Shown: one piece after another, positions 51,375-61,705 of the stretch
Position numbering within the stretch: position 1 is the first letter of the stretch
How the letters are laid out: each line of letters opens with the position of its first letter
Source of the DNA: Turneriella parva DSM 21527
Lineage (GTDB): Bacteria > Spirochaetota > Leptospiria > Turneriellales > Turneriellaceae
NCBI RefSeq assembly: GCF_000266885.1
Contig: NC_018020.1
Coordinates: 2,480,001 to 2,544,000 of the forward strand
Direction: 5' to 3'
DNA: 64,000 bases
Program-made: the position numbers and the translations under genes
Notes under the pieces: generated by a model
The model's database searches: none
What the model was told of the DNA's origin: nothing
Seen by the model: the letters and a program-made list of their open reading frames with translations, nothing else

Positions 51375-52120
51375 AACTGCTCGAGGTCTCGCAAAATGAT
51401 CTGAATCTCTTCCCGGGCCTCGACGGGAAAAATCGAAATACTTTCTGGGTAATCTGCATTGACGAAATACCAATCGAGCGCTGCGGTGACACACTGGTTT
51501 TTGAGCGGGTACAGGTAGAGAGTGCCAATGCGGTAAACCGGCGCTGGCTCGAGCTTCTGCGTCAGAATCTGCCGGGTCTTGAGAAATTCGGCCGCAGCCT
51601 CGCCTTTAGGTCCCTTGACCTTGGCGCATTCTTCAAGGGAATAGTCGGCGCATTCCCGTTTGATGTTCAGACGCGTACCAGCTTCATCTATACCCGCGCG
51701 AATATTCTGATAAAGTCTGAGCCTTTGTCTCACGATCGCCGCATCATCGTGCCGTTCGACACGAAAGTTGATGCGGCATTCGCGACTTGTACCTTCTTTT
51801 TTCGAGCGAGCCAGCAGCACGGGTTTAGACTGCGTCAGATAATCCTCGCGCGCAACCGCCAGCAAGTAGACCGGTGCCAGCCTGCGCAGAGTCAGGGCCT
51901 TTTCGTCGGCAGAGAATTTCCAGCCGGGGGGCAATTGGCGGTTGAAGAACGCTTCGATGCTCTTTTGATTGGCGCTCAGGTGTCTTTGGCGGTACCGTTC
52001 GCCGACAGCTGATGTCTGCTGCTCGCTTTCTGGTTGACTTGGCAGCGGGGCGGCAAAGCCTAAGACTATGCAGACTGCAGCAGCGAAGCCGATACTCTCG
52101 CACCTATATATCCTCATCAT
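51365..52120 (-). CDS. secreted protein of unknown function
   Basis: A 251-residue exported protein with signal MMRIYRCESIGFAAAVCIVLGFAAP. The mature part is mixed alpha/beta, with four Cys and a SISIFPVEAREEIQIILRDLEQ end. I recognise no family. Its start lies inside the opposite-strand gene: the first 18 codons overlap the signal peptide of the 52068 gene. The frame is open upstream to 52330, but that extension is antisense to the neighbour and looks spurious. Confidence 0.65.
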   Translation of the reverse strand: MMRIYRCESIGFAAAVCIVLGFAAPLPSQPESEQQTSAVGERYRQRHLSANQKSIEAFFNRQLPPGWKFSADEKALTLRRLAPVYLLAVAREDYLTQSKPVLLARSKKEGTSRECRINFRVERHDDAAIVRQRLRLYQNIRAGIDEAGTRLNIKRECADYSLEECAKVKGPKGEAAAEFLKTRQILTQKLEPAPVYRIGTLYLYPLKNQCVTAALDWYFVNADYPESISIFPVEAREEIQIILRDLEQLRL

Positions 52121-52886
52121 GATGATAGCCTTGCCCTCGCTCGCCGCGCAGAGTACGGTCAAGCCCAAAACAACAGCTGCCCCAGCCCCGGCCGCCAAGA
52201 AAACTGCCACCGGTTCAGAGGCCAAGAGCGATAAACCTGCAGAAGGTGATAAGAGCGGGGCGAAAGAGGTTACGTACCTCGATCTGGTGCACGCACGCGA
52301 AAAGGCCTTGAAACTCAAAGACGATAACATGCGCGATATTCAGCTGCTGAACACGCTGCAGGCGTCGCTGCCCGAAGCTGTTGATAAGGGTGCATCAGAC
52401 GGTATAGCGACAGAATATAAAGACGCGTTGAAGCTCATCTATCGCATGGAATACGTCGGCGCCGAAAAGACGCTGCGTACAAATCGCGAGAATATTGCCG
52501 CTGCAATGGGCAAAGCGAGCGAAGCGTTTCGCAAGAAAACGACAGAAATGCTGAACGAGAGCGCCGACCGTATGGCCGATCTCGATATGGCAGCCGATAA
52601 CAGCGGCAGCGCCGAGTCGATTCGCATGGCGGGTGTCGTACAGCGCAACCAGCATCGCCTTTCAGTCGGATATCAGCAGCTAACGATGGCGGCGAACGCA
52701 GAAAAACACCGTCGCTATGCCGAAGCGCTGTCGCATTACCGCCTGGCGCGCCTGCACGCAATCTACCTGAAAATTGAGCTCGCTAAAGACGAGAACGAAA
52801 AGAATGAACTGCGTAAACAATTTCGTAGCGAACTCGACGACCGTGGGGCAGCTAAAGAAGAGAAAAAAGAGCCGGCCCCCAAGTAG
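52068..52886 (+). CDS. secreted coiled-coil protein of unknown function
   Basis: A 272-residue exported protein with signal (MQTAAAKPILSHLYILIMMIALPSLAAQ), a low-complexity Ala/Pro/Lys linker at about 30-65 and a long helical domain from 66 to the end, with heptad character (AKDENEKNELRKQFRSELDDRGAAKEEKKEP). No family recognised. It may be translated with the REC-EAL gene, which starts 6 bases after its stop. The signal region is antisense to the start of the 51365 gene; a later in-frame ATG at 52119 would leave too short a signal. Confidence 0.72.
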   Translation: MQTAAAKPILSHLYILIMMIALPSLAAQSTVKPKTTAAPAPAAKKTATGSEAKSDKPAEGDKSGAKEVTYLDLVHAREKALKLKDDNMRDIQLLNTLQASLPEAVDKGASDGIATEYKDALKLIYRMEYVGAEKTLRTNRENIAAAMGKASEAFRKKTTEMLNESADRMADLDMAADNSGSAESIRMAGVVQRNQHRLSVGYQQLTMAANAEKHRRYAEALSHYRLARLHAIYLKIELAKDENEKNELRKQFRSELDDRGAAKEEKKEPAPK

Positions 52887-52892
52887 CAGTGC

Positions 52893-54563
52893 ATGGCGAA
52901 GCGCGTCGTACTCGTTGATGATGATCCCGTATTGCTCGCGCTGTCAGAGAGCATATTAAGCACCGAATACGAGGTGCAGTCTTTTACCAGCCCCGAAAGT
53001 GCTCTTTTTGCAGTGGCTGCCGAAGTGCCTGACCTGATTGTCTCTGACGTCGTGATGCCGCTGATGTCGGGCTATGAGTTCTGTGAAAAAGTGCGCAAGA
53101 TACCTGAGTGCGCAGATGTGCCGGTGCTATTGATATCCGCATATGGCGACCCGGTGCGCGCGGTCGAATCAGGGGCTGATGACTATTTATTGAAACCTTA
53201 TCGCACCGAAGATCTGCTCGGTGCTGCGCGCGAGCTGATCGTCATTCGTTCACACGAAGCGCGCATGAATCTGAACCTGATCGGCCAGCAGCTCTTGATT
53301 GCCGGGCAAGAAAAGGCGATCGATGCGCATGCGCCAGACACGGTAACGGGGCTGCCGTCGCTCTACGCAACGATACCACAAATTCGTGCGGCGCTTGGCC
53401 CCGATTCGCACGTGCTGATCGTCTATCTCGACATCAGCCCGCTGCACGACCGCGACGAAATTTATGGCTGGAAGGCATTTGACCAGCTCTTGAAGGCCGT
53501 CGCAGAAATTTTACAGAAAATAGAGGGCTTCTTCATCTCGAACGATTATTTCATCACGATGAACCGTCCGCTGTCGAATTCGATTGTGATTGTGCAGATA
53601 GACCGTGAAGGCAAATACCGCAGCAACCCCGAAACGATGGAGATCATGATCAAGAGTCTGCAGACGAAACTCTTGAAAGAACTCGAGTATATTTTCAGCA
53701 ATCGTACTCTGAAAGAGTTTGTATTGAACATCGGCTACGGTCAAATGTTCCACAAAACATCGTTGCCTTTCATTCGCTTGTTCTACCGGGCGCTGCGCGA
53801 TGCAGAATGGACTGCGCACCGAAAAACAGAAGCGCAACATCTTGAGCTCAAGCGCGATTTCAGCACCTTTCTGCGGCACGGGCAGGTGAAGACCCTTTTT
53901 CAGCCCGTGTTCGGCGAACAGAACGGGCAATCTGTCATATTGGGCTATGAGGCGCTGAGCCGAGGCCCTGAGGGGCAGTCGCTCGAAAACCCCGAGATTC
54001 TCTACAATGTCGCGAAAGAGCTGGGGCAGACGGCTGCGCTCGACTTTAAATGTTTTCAGGCAGCGATCAGCAATGCCGCAAGCATGGCGCCCGGTCTGCT
54101 GCTCTTCGTCAATGTCGAGCCGCTTTCGATTCTGACGCCCGAATTCAAGTTCTTCTTGTTATCGCAGGATAAACCTTTTCCCGCCGACCGACTGGTGTTC
54201 GAAATTACCGAGCGTGAAATTATCGACAACTATGCGGAGTTCAACCGAAACCTGAATTTCTTTCGCCAGTTGGGCATTCGCATCGCCATTGACGATGCCG
54301 GCAGCGGTTATTCGAGCCTCAACCAGATTGCACGCATTAAACCCGACTACGTGAAGCTCGATGCACTTATGGTGCGCGACATCGACAGCGACAGATTCAA
54401 GCAAGATATCGTCGACGCGTTCGCAGCGTTTGCGCATAAGAACGGCATTATTATTCTTGCTGAGGGTGTCGAGACGCAGGCCGAGCTGGAGCACGTGAAG
54501 CGCGTCGGTGTCGATTATTGGCAGGGATACCATCTTGCCCGGCCGGCCCCTGAGTTTCTGTAG
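52893..54563 (+). CDS. receiver - degenerate GGDEF - EAL c-di-GMP phosphodiesterase
   Basis: A 556-residue cytoplasmic regulator. Receiver about 1-120 (LVDDDPVLLAL; phospho-Asp in VSDVVMP; Lys in LKPY). A GGDEF domain at about 150-300 has its signature changed to SNDYF, so it is unlikely to make c-di-GMP. The EAL domain (about 320-556) keeps the catalytic set: YEALSRGP, FVNVEP, ITEREI, IDDAGSGYSSL, VKLD and AEGVETQAE, so it should degrade c-di-GMP. The phosphodonor kinase is unknown; two kinases in the window are candidates. ATG 52893 follows the previous stop closely. Confidence 0.93.
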   Translation: MAKRVVLVDDDPVLLALSESILSTEYEVQSFTSPESALFAVAAEVPDLIVSDVVMPLMSGYEFCEKVRKIPECADVPVLLISAYGDPVRAVESGADDYLLKPYRTEDLLGAARELIVIRSHEARMNLNLIGQQLLIAGQEKAIDAHAPDTVTGLPSLYATIPQIRAALGPDSHVLIVYLDISPLHDRDEIYGWKAFDQLLKAVAEILQKIEGFFISNDYFITMNRPLSNSIVIVQIDREGKYRSNPETMEIMIKSLQTKLLKELEYIFSNRTLKEFVLNIGYGQMFHKTSLPFIRLFYRALRDAEWTAHRKTEAQHLELKRDFSTFLRHGQVKTLFQPVFGEQNGQSVILGYEALSRGPEGQSLENPEILYNVAKELGQTAALDFKCFQAAISNAASMAPGLLLFVNVEPLSILTPEFKFFLLSQDKPFPADRLVFEITEREIIDNYAEFNRNLNFFRQLGIRIAIDDAGSGYSSLNQIARIKPDYVKLDALMVRDIDSDRFKQDIVDAFAAFAHKNGIIILAEGVETQAELEHVKRVGVDYWQGYHLARPAPEFL

Positions 54564-54653
54564 TTGTGCTCAGTTGCGCGGTTTCTGAGCCGCATAGTTC
54601 GGCGATTTTACTGTGAAAAAAGTTGGCCTGCAAGGCACAAATTACTTGTCGCA

Positions 54654-54974
54654 ATGTTTCCAAATCATGAAGCTCCCGTTGCTAACAAGGTGGCGGCAGT
54701 GACTTTGCAGACTGCACTACTCTTTGCCACGGGTTTTTTGGTCTCGGTCTTTGCAGCCCTCGCGGCGGCGGTCTGGTTCAAAAAGCTCGAAGGTGCTGGG
54801 TGGGTCTACCTCGGTACGACATCGATTCGCCTCTTGGCGCTGCTGGTGGGTTGTACTGCGGTTTACGTCGTGGCGAGTCCGGGGGCCGGCAGCTACATAA
54901 CGGCATACTCACTTGGGCTTCTGGCCGGGTGGGCTGCGCATTTCGGCTTCGCCTTGGTTGCACTACGAAAATGA
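54654..54974 (+). CDS. atpI: ATP synthase-associated membrane protein (AtpI-like)
   Basis: A 106-residue protein with four hydrophobic segments (LQTALLFATGFLVSVFAALAAAVW, STSIRLLALLVGCTAVYVVA and others) in the position of AtpI at the head of the F1Fo operon. AtpI helps assemble the c-ring. Sequence identity is weak, as is usual for AtpI, so the assignment rests largely on position. The ATG 54654 is preferred over an upstream in-frame start at 54564; its stop overlaps the atpB start as ATGA. Confidence 0.75.
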   Translation: MFPNHEAPVANKVAAVTLQTALLFATGFLVSVFAALAAAVWFKKLEGAGWVYLGTTSIRLLALLVGCTAVYVVASPGAGSYITAYSLGLLAGWAAHFGFALVALRK

Positions 54975-55993
54975 ACCTGCTCAAAGCACTTCTATTCACA
55001 AGTTTCTTCTGCACTTTTGCCGTGTCGGCAAATCCCGTGCCAACCGCGGCGCCCGGTGTATCCGCAACGCCGTCACTGCAAAACGCGCCGGCGAATACCG
55101 ACGCGCACACGCCTGACGCAGTTCACGGTGAGGCGTTCAGTTTTGCTGAGACGATTGCGCACCACCTCTCTGACGCTCCGCTCTGGAAGCTGGAGCTGGC
55201 AGGCTACGATATCTCCATTACAAAGCGCGTGGTAATGCTGTTCATTGCGGCATTTCTGCTCGTGCTGATACTTGTGCCTGCGGCGCGCCGCATCGCGAAG
55301 AACCCTTACTCGAAGCCGACGCGCTTCACCGGTTTTATTGAGGTGCTTGTTAACTTTATTCGCAATGACGTAGCGCATGCAAGTCTCGGGCACCACGCAC
55401 ACCCTTACGAGCCCTACCTGCTGACACTCTTCTTCTTTATCTTAATTTCAAATCTGCTCGGTCTGATACCCTCGCTTGGTGAGCTGTATATGTTTGCGGG
55501 CCAGGCAACGGGGCTTGTGCATGCGCATGCAGGGCATGTTGATTCTTTCGCATTGCCGATGGCAGAAAAGCTCTGGCCCGGCATCACGGCAACCGGTGAC
55601 ATTGCGGTAACGGCTACGCTCGCGATCTTCACCTTTCTCGTCATTCTGATATCAGGTTTTGCCTACCAGGGCGTCTTGTTTATTCGCAACATCGTTCCCG
55701 GTGGTATACCGATATTGCTTTGGCCGATCATGTGGCCGATCGAGTTCATCGGCCTTTTCACAAAGCCTTTTGCGCTCGCCATTCGTCTTTTGGCAAACAT
55801 GACAGCCGGCCACATGATCATTCTCGTGCTGCTCGGTTTCATATTCCAGTTTCAATCTTACTTCATCGCCCCGGTGAGTATCGCCGGCGCTATGGCGATA
55901 TATCTGCTCGAGCTCTTTGTGGCTTTCTTGCAGGCGTATATCTTTACGTTTCTGACAGCGCTATTTATTTCACAAGTACAACACAGGCATTAA
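54971..55993 (+). CDS. atpB: F1Fo ATP synthase subunit a
   Basis: The 340-residue stator subunit that forms the proton half-channels. The functional core is clear: IRLLANMTAGHMIIL with the essential Arg, and GAMAIYLLELFVAFLQAYIFTFLTALFI. It carries an N-terminal extension of about 70 residues with a signal-like hydrophobic start and Ala/Pro/Thr-rich linker, and unusual His-rich segments GHHAHPYEPY and VHAHAGHV. The E. coli protein is 271 residues. The overlap with atpI (ATGA) supports the start. Length and extension resemble other spirochaete and Bacteroidetes AtpB proteins. Confidence 0.95.
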   Translation: MNLLKALLFTSFFCTFAVSANPVPTAAPGVSATPSLQNAPANTDAHTPDAVHGEAFSFAETIAHHLSDAPLWKLELAGYDISITKRVVMLFIAAFLLVLILVPAARRIAKNPYSKPTRFTGFIEVLVNFIRNDVAHASLGHHAHPYEPYLLTLFFFILISNLLGLIPSLGELYMFAGQATGLVHAHAGHVDSFALPMAEKLWPGITATGDIAVTATLAIFTFLVILISGFAYQGVLFIRNIVPGGIPILLWPIMWPIEFIGLFTKPFALAIRLLANMTAGHMIILVLLGFIFQFQSYFIAPVSIAGAMAIYLLELFVAFLQAYIFTFLTALFISQVQHRH

Positions 55994-56013
55994 AAGATTA
56001 AAGGAGTTAAAAA

Positions 56014-56244
56014 ATGGGACCAATTATCGCAATCGGAGCAGGCCTCGCAGCAGGACTCGCAGTCGTCGGAGCAGCTCTCGGCATCGGCCGTATCGGTGGT
56101 GCAGCAACTGAAGGCATCAGCCGTCAGCCTGAAGCAGCGAACAAGATTCAGACTGCCATGATCATTGCGGCGGCTCTTATCGAAGGTGCGGCTCTGTTCG
56201 CTCTCGTTATTGCCTTCCTCATGCTCGACAAGATCAAAGTCTGA
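56014..56244 (+). CDS. atpE: F1Fo ATP synthase subunit c
   Basis: A 76-residue two-helix hairpin that forms the rotor ring. The Gly-rich first helix is GAGLAAGLAVVGAALGIG, the loop is RQPEA (Arg37-Gln38-Pro39), and the ion carrier is Glu57 in AAALIEGAALF. The residue after Glu is Gly, so the Na+-binding Glu-Ser/Thr pair is absent, which points to proton coupling. AAGGAG-like ribosome binding site (AAAGGAG, 56000-56006) fits the ATG. Confidence 0.97.
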   Translation: MGPIIAIGAGLAAGLAVVGAALGIGRIGGAATEGISRQPEAANKIQTAMIIAAALIEGAALFALVIAFLMLDKIKV

Positions 56245-56269
56245 TTTTTAAGAATCGGCGGCTCAAGGC

Positions 56270-56788
56270 ATGGTACTCTTAACAGGTACAAGCATCGATC
56301 TTCTGAAGGTTTCACCCGGTCTGGTATTCTGGACCGCGGTGACTTTCATTCTCGTGCTTGTTGTTCTCTGGCTCTTCGCATGGAAGCCTATTCTCCACGG
56401 GCTTGATGCACGTAACGAGAAAATCCAAGACGATCTCGACAACTCGCGCAAATTGCGGGAGCAAGCCGAATCGCTCATGGCTGATTACAAGAAACACCTT
56501 GATGCTGCAAAAGATCAGGCGTTGCAGATTATCGACGAAGGTAAGCGCGACGCCGAATCAGTCAAAAACCGTATCATCGCAGACGCTAAAAAAGAAGCTG
56601 ATGCAATTCATGACAGGGCAATTGCAGAGATCTCTCAGGCGAAAGTCAGAGCGGTTAAAGAACTTGAGAAAGAGGTCGTAGACATCAGTGTTGCGATTAT
56701 CTCTAAGATTCTGAACCGCGATGTGTCCAAAGATGATCATCGCAATATCATTCTCAAAGAACTTGATCAGCTGAAGTCATCAAAATGA
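56270..56788 (+). CDS. atpF: F1Fo ATP synthase subunit b
   Basis: A 172-residue stator stalk protein: one N-terminal membrane helix (VFWTAVTFILVLVVLWLFAW, about 18-37) and a long charged coiled coil to the end (RNEKIQDDLDNSRKLREQAESLMADYKKHL). Normal length. Its stop overlaps the atpH start as ATGA. Confidence 0.96.
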   Translation: MVLLTGTSIDLLKVSPGLVFWTAVTFILVLVVLWLFAWKPILHGLDARNEKIQDDLDNSRKLREQAESLMADYKKHLDAAKDQALQIIDEGKRDAESVKNRIIADAKKEADAIHDRAIAEISQAKVRAVKELEKEVVDISVAIISKILNRDVSKDDHRNIILKELDQLKSSK

Positions 56789-57396
56789 TTTTCAATAAGG
56801 TTGCACACAATTACGCGCTGGCACTTTCACAGGTGTCAGGCCTAAATCTGGAACAGGCAGAAGAAGATCTTCATGCCATTCGCGACGCGTTGCGCGCCGA
56901 CGAGAAGTTTTCGATATTTGTGCAATCCCCCGGCTTAGGCACGGCAGTGAAGCGAAAAGCATTCGTTGCGGCCCTTGAAGGCAAAGTGCAAAAAGCCGTG
57001 CTGAGTCTCTGCCTCATTCTCATCGAGCGGCGCAGAATGAGAATCTTGCCTGAGATATTCGTGTCTTTCAGGCACATTGTCGACGAGATTCTGGGCCGCA
57101 CCTATGTCGACGTGCTCATTGCAAAAAATCTGAATACCGAAGCGGCACCGCTCGACGATGCAATGAAGCAGGCGATACTCGACAAAATCGAGAAGAACCG
57201 TGCCGCCTTCGGACTTCACGCAACAAAAAAGCTCAACTATACCATGAGCGTTAAGGTTAATCCAGAGCTGCTTGCGGGTATCAGCGTGCGTGTCGCGGAT
57301 TACATATTCGACGGCACAGTCGCGCGCAACCTGATTCACTGGCACGATGTTGCAGCAGTACACCCGTTCGACGTTTCAAAGGCATTTTCGGAATAA
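56785..57396 (+). CDS. atpH: F1Fo ATP synthase subunit delta
   Basis: A 203-residue OSCP/delta protein that joins the stator to the F1 head. It has the N-terminal six-helix bundle (YALALSQVSGLNLEQAEED) and the C-terminal signature LAGISVRVADYIFDGTVARNL. Slightly longer than the usual 175-180 residues, mainly at the end. Confidence 0.95.
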   Translation: MIFNKVAHNYALALSQVSGLNLEQAEEDLHAIRDALRADEKFSIFVQSPGLGTAVKRKAFVAALEGKVQKAVLSLCLILIERRRMRILPEIFVSFRHIVDEILGRTYVDVLIAKNLNTEAAPLDDAMKQAILDKIEKNRAAFGLHATKKLNYTMSVKVNPELLAGISVRVADYIFDGTVARNLIHWHDVAAVHPFDVSKAFSE

Positions 57397-57415
57397 TTAA
57401 GGCGACGAGGAAACA

Positions 57416-58942
57416 ATGAAAATTAATACAGCAGAAATCGTTTCGGTTCTCAAGAGCGAAATTCAGAACTACGGGCAGACTCTGACGATCGACGAGGTCG
57501 GTCAGGTTCTCGAGGTCGGCGACGGCATCGCCCGTGTCTATGGTCTTTCAAACTGCCTTGCGGGTGAGATGCTCGAGTTTGAGAACGGAGTCATGGGCCT
57601 TGCCTTCAACCTCGAAGAAAGTTCTGTGGGTGTTGTAATTCTCGGTGACTACCTGAAGATCAAAGAAGGTTTCACGATTAAGCGCACTGGCCGCATTCTC
57701 GAAGTGCCGACGGGCGATGCGCTGATCGGCCGCGTGGTGAGCCCACTCGGCGAGCCGCTCGACGGCAAAGGGCCGATCGTCACGAAGAGCACGCGCCCTG
57801 TCGAAATTATCGCTCCCGGTATTGCGCGCCGCAAGCCGGTTACAGAACCAATGCAGACCGGTATTAAATCGATCGATGCAATGATTCCGATCGGCCGCGG
57901 CCAGCGCGAACTGATCATCGGTGACCGCTCAACCGGCAAGACCGCAATTGCGATCGATACCATTATCAACCAAAAGGGTACAGGCGTTATCTGTGTCTAT
58001 GTCGCAATTGGTCAGAAATCCTCAACTGTTGCGGGAGTGATCGATAAGCTCAAAGAAAACGGAGCGATGGATTACACGATCGTCGTTGCCGCGAACGCGT
58101 CAGACCCTGCAGCGATGCAATACCTTGCGCCTTATTCAGGCACAGCGATGGCAGAAGAGTTCATGTACAACCAGGGCAAAGCGACGCTTTGTGTGTACGA
58201 TGACCTTTCGAAGCAGGCAAATGCATACCGCCAGATGTCGCTCTTGCTGCGCCGCCCGCCGGGCCGAGAAGCGTATCCTGGTGACGTATTCTATCTGCAT
58301 TCGCGTCTGCTCGAGCGTGCGGCGAAACTGAACGACAAATATGGCGGCGGCTCGCTGACTGCTCTGCCAGTTATCGAAACGCAAGAAGGCGAGGTTTCGG
58401 CTTATATTCCCACAAACGTGATTTCGATCACCGACGGTCAGATTTACCTGCAGCCGAACCTCTTTGCGGCAGGCGTGCGCCCCGCAGTTGATGTCGGCAT
58501 CTCGGTGTCGCGCGTCGGTGGTTCAGCGCAGACCAAGGCGATGAAGAAAGTTGCCGGTACCCTGCGACTCGACCTGGCGCAGTTTCGCGAACTCGAAGCG
58601 TTTGCACAGCTCGGCACCGAACTTGACCCGGCGACACAGCGCCAGATCGACCGTGGTTCGCGCCTCGTCGAACTGCTGAAACAACCCCAGTACAAGCCAA
58701 TGCCGGGTGAAAAGCAGGTCATTTCAATCTACGCTGCGACGAAAGGTTTCATGGATAAAGTTCCGGTGGCGCAGATTCGTGAATTCGAAACGAAGCTGCT
58801 CGACTTTATCGAGAAGACGCATAACGAATTCTATGTCACCATTCGTGATACCAAAGGGCTGCCTGACGAAGCCAAACTGAACTCAGTGCTGAAAGATTTT
58901 GCCGAGTCATTTCTTTCAAACAAATCAGGAGACCCTCGCTAA
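57416..58942 (+). CDS. atpA: F1Fo ATP synthase subunit alpha
   Basis: The 508-residue non-catalytic nucleotide-binding subunit. Walker A is [11 protein letters not shown] near residue 170, the arginine finger lies in [17 protein letters not shown] near 365, and the family signature [14 protein letters not shown] is complete. Length as in E. coli (513). The ATG follows GACGAGG, a fair ribosome binding site. Confidence 0.98.
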   Translation: MKINTAEIVSVLKSEIQNYGQTLTIDEVGQVLEVGDGIARVYGLSNCLAGEMLEFENGVMGLAFNLEESSVGVVILGDYLKIKEGFTIKRTGRILEVPTGDALIGRVVSPLGEPLDGKGPIVTKSTRPVEIIAPGIARRKPVTEPMQTGIKSIDAMIPIGRGQRELIIGDRSTGKTAIAIDTIINQKGTGVICVYVAIGQKSSTVAGVIDKLKENGAMDYTIVVAANASDPAAMQYLAPYSGTAMAEEFMYNQGKATLCVYDDLSKQANAYRQMSLLLRRPPGREAYPGDVFYLHSRLLERAAKLNDKYGGGSLTALPVIETQEGEVSAYIPTNVISITDGQIYLQPNLFAAGVRPAVDVGISVSRVGGSAQTKAMKKVAGTLRLDLAQFRELEAFAQLGTELDPATQRQIDRGSRLVELLKQPQYKPMPGEKQVISIYAATKGFMDKVPVAQIREFETKLLDFIEKTHNEFYVTIRDTKGLPDEAKLNSVLKDFAESFLSNKSGDPR

Positions 58943-58968
58943 TCGAATTGGTCTGACGCAAAAAAACT

Positions 58969-59835
58969 ATGGCGACCTCGAAAGAAATACGCAGCAGAAT
59001 CGGCTCGGTGCAAAACACCAAGAAGATTACGCGCACCATGGAACTGGTGTCGACGGCCAAGGCAAAAAAGGCTGTCGATAAGGTAGTTGCCTCACGCCCT
59101 TACGCCGACAAAATTCGCGAGCTGATCGGTTCTTTGGCCGCGCAGGGTGAGGTAGCAGACCACCCGCTGCTGCGCAAGCATTCGCATATACGCCGGGCGC
59201 TCGTGGTGATTGTTACCGCGAACCGCGGGCTTTGCGGTGGTTACAATGCCAACGTGCTGCGCACAGGTATCGCCCTCATCGAAGAATACAAGAAGCAGAA
59301 CGTCGAGGTGGTTGTGCACCTGATCGGCAAGAAAGCAATTTCATTCTTCAACTATCAGAAGATTCCGTATGCGGCATCGTTCACGCATATTGACGACAAG
59401 ATGGGTTTTGGCGACGCTCAGAAATTCGCCGAAGACTATATGGAGAAGTTTGCACTCGAAGCCGTCGACAAAATTGACGTTATTTATACAAAATACTTCA
59501 GCGCGGCGAACCAGAAACCGGTTACCGAAACGATTCTGCCGGTAGAAATTAACGAGAGTGAGAAAGGTCACAAGTCACAGCCGTTTCTTTTTGAGCCAGA
59601 CCCGCAGGCAATTCTGCAGTCATTGCTGCCGAAAGCGATTTGCCAGAACTTTTATCAGGCATTGCTCGACGCCAACGCCTCAGAGCAGATCGCGCGCCGA
59701 ATCGCAATGAAGAATGCGACCGACGCGGCATCAGACATGATTAAAGCACTTACACTTCAGTACAACCGAGTGCGCCAGGCCAAGATTACGCAAGAAATTG
59801 CAGAGATCGTGGGCGGCGCCGCTGCAATTCAATAA
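58969..59835 (+). CDS. atpG: F1Fo ATP synthase subunit gamma
   Basis: The 288-residue central shaft subunit. N-terminal coiled-coil helix EIRSRIGSVQNTKKITRTMELVSTAKAKKA, the GLCGGYNANV Rossmann-like turn and the C-terminal MKNATDAASDMIKALTLQYNRVRQAKITQEIAEIVGGAAA helix are all typical. No insertion typical of photosynthetic enzymes. Confidence 0.97.
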   Translation: MATSKEIRSRIGSVQNTKKITRTMELVSTAKAKKAVDKVVASRPYADKIRELIGSLAAQGEVADHPLLRKHSHIRRALVVIVTANRGLCGGYNANVLRTGIALIEEYKKQNVEVVVHLIGKKAISFFNYQKIPYAASFTHIDDKMGFGDAQKFAEDYMEKFALEAVDKIDVIYTKYFSAANQKPVTETILPVEINESEKGHKSQPFLFEPDPQAILQSLLPKAICQNFYQALLDANASEQIARRIAMKNATDAASDMIKALTLQYNRVRQAKITQEIAEIVGGAAAIQ

Positions 59836-59845
59836 GGAGATATGA

Positions 59846-61237
<1,392 letters not shown>

Positions 61238-61268
61238 AGAAACGACGACTGAATAGAGAAAACAAAGT

Positions 61269-61691
61269 ATGGAAACTGCAACAGCCGAGTTAACTGTCAG
61301 CATCTACTCCCCTGAGAAGAAGCTGCTCGAAGAGCCGGCTGTTTCAGTCGGGTTGCCGGGCAAGAAAGGGTCATTCACTGTCTTGCGGGGGCACGCGAAT
61401 CTCGTTGCAGAGCTCGAGGCAGGCGTTGTGCATGTGCAGACCGGTTCGCGCGATGAGATCTACGTCGTCGACTCAGGTTTTGCCGAAGTGAAGGGCAATC
61501 AGGTAATCGTTCTGGTCGAGGGCGCGACCGACCCGAAAGAGCTGAAGCTCGAAACCGAACAGGCGGCACTCGAAGAAGCCTTAAACCGTCAGGTAGAAAA
61601 CCCTGTACAATATGCGCGCAAGCAGCATGATATCGCGCTTCGCCGCGTGCGGGCTCGCGTCGCTGCCTCGGCTGTTTCTAATTCTAATTGA
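61269..61691 (+). CDS. atpC: F1Fo ATP synthase subunit epsilon
   Basis: The 140-residue rotor subunit: N-terminal beta sandwich (LTVSIYSPEKKLLEEPAVSV, GSFTVLRGHANLVAELEAGVV) and C-terminal two-helix part (LETEQAALEEALNRQVENP). The LPGKKGSFTVLRGH loop is the usual LPG...G.L.GH motif with small changes. It ends the operon; the region to the FabR-like gene has a weak GCGGG/CCTGC stem and TTTTT at 61724, possibly a terminator. Confidence 0.96.
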   Translation: METATAELTVSIYSPEKKLLEEPAVSVGLPGKKGSFTVLRGHANLVAELEAGVVHVQTGSRDEIYVVDSGFAEVKGNQVIVLVEGATDPKELKLETEQAALEEALNRQVENPVQYARKQHDIALRRVRARVAASAVSNSN

Positions 61692-61705
61692 AGTAAAAGC
61701 GGGTA

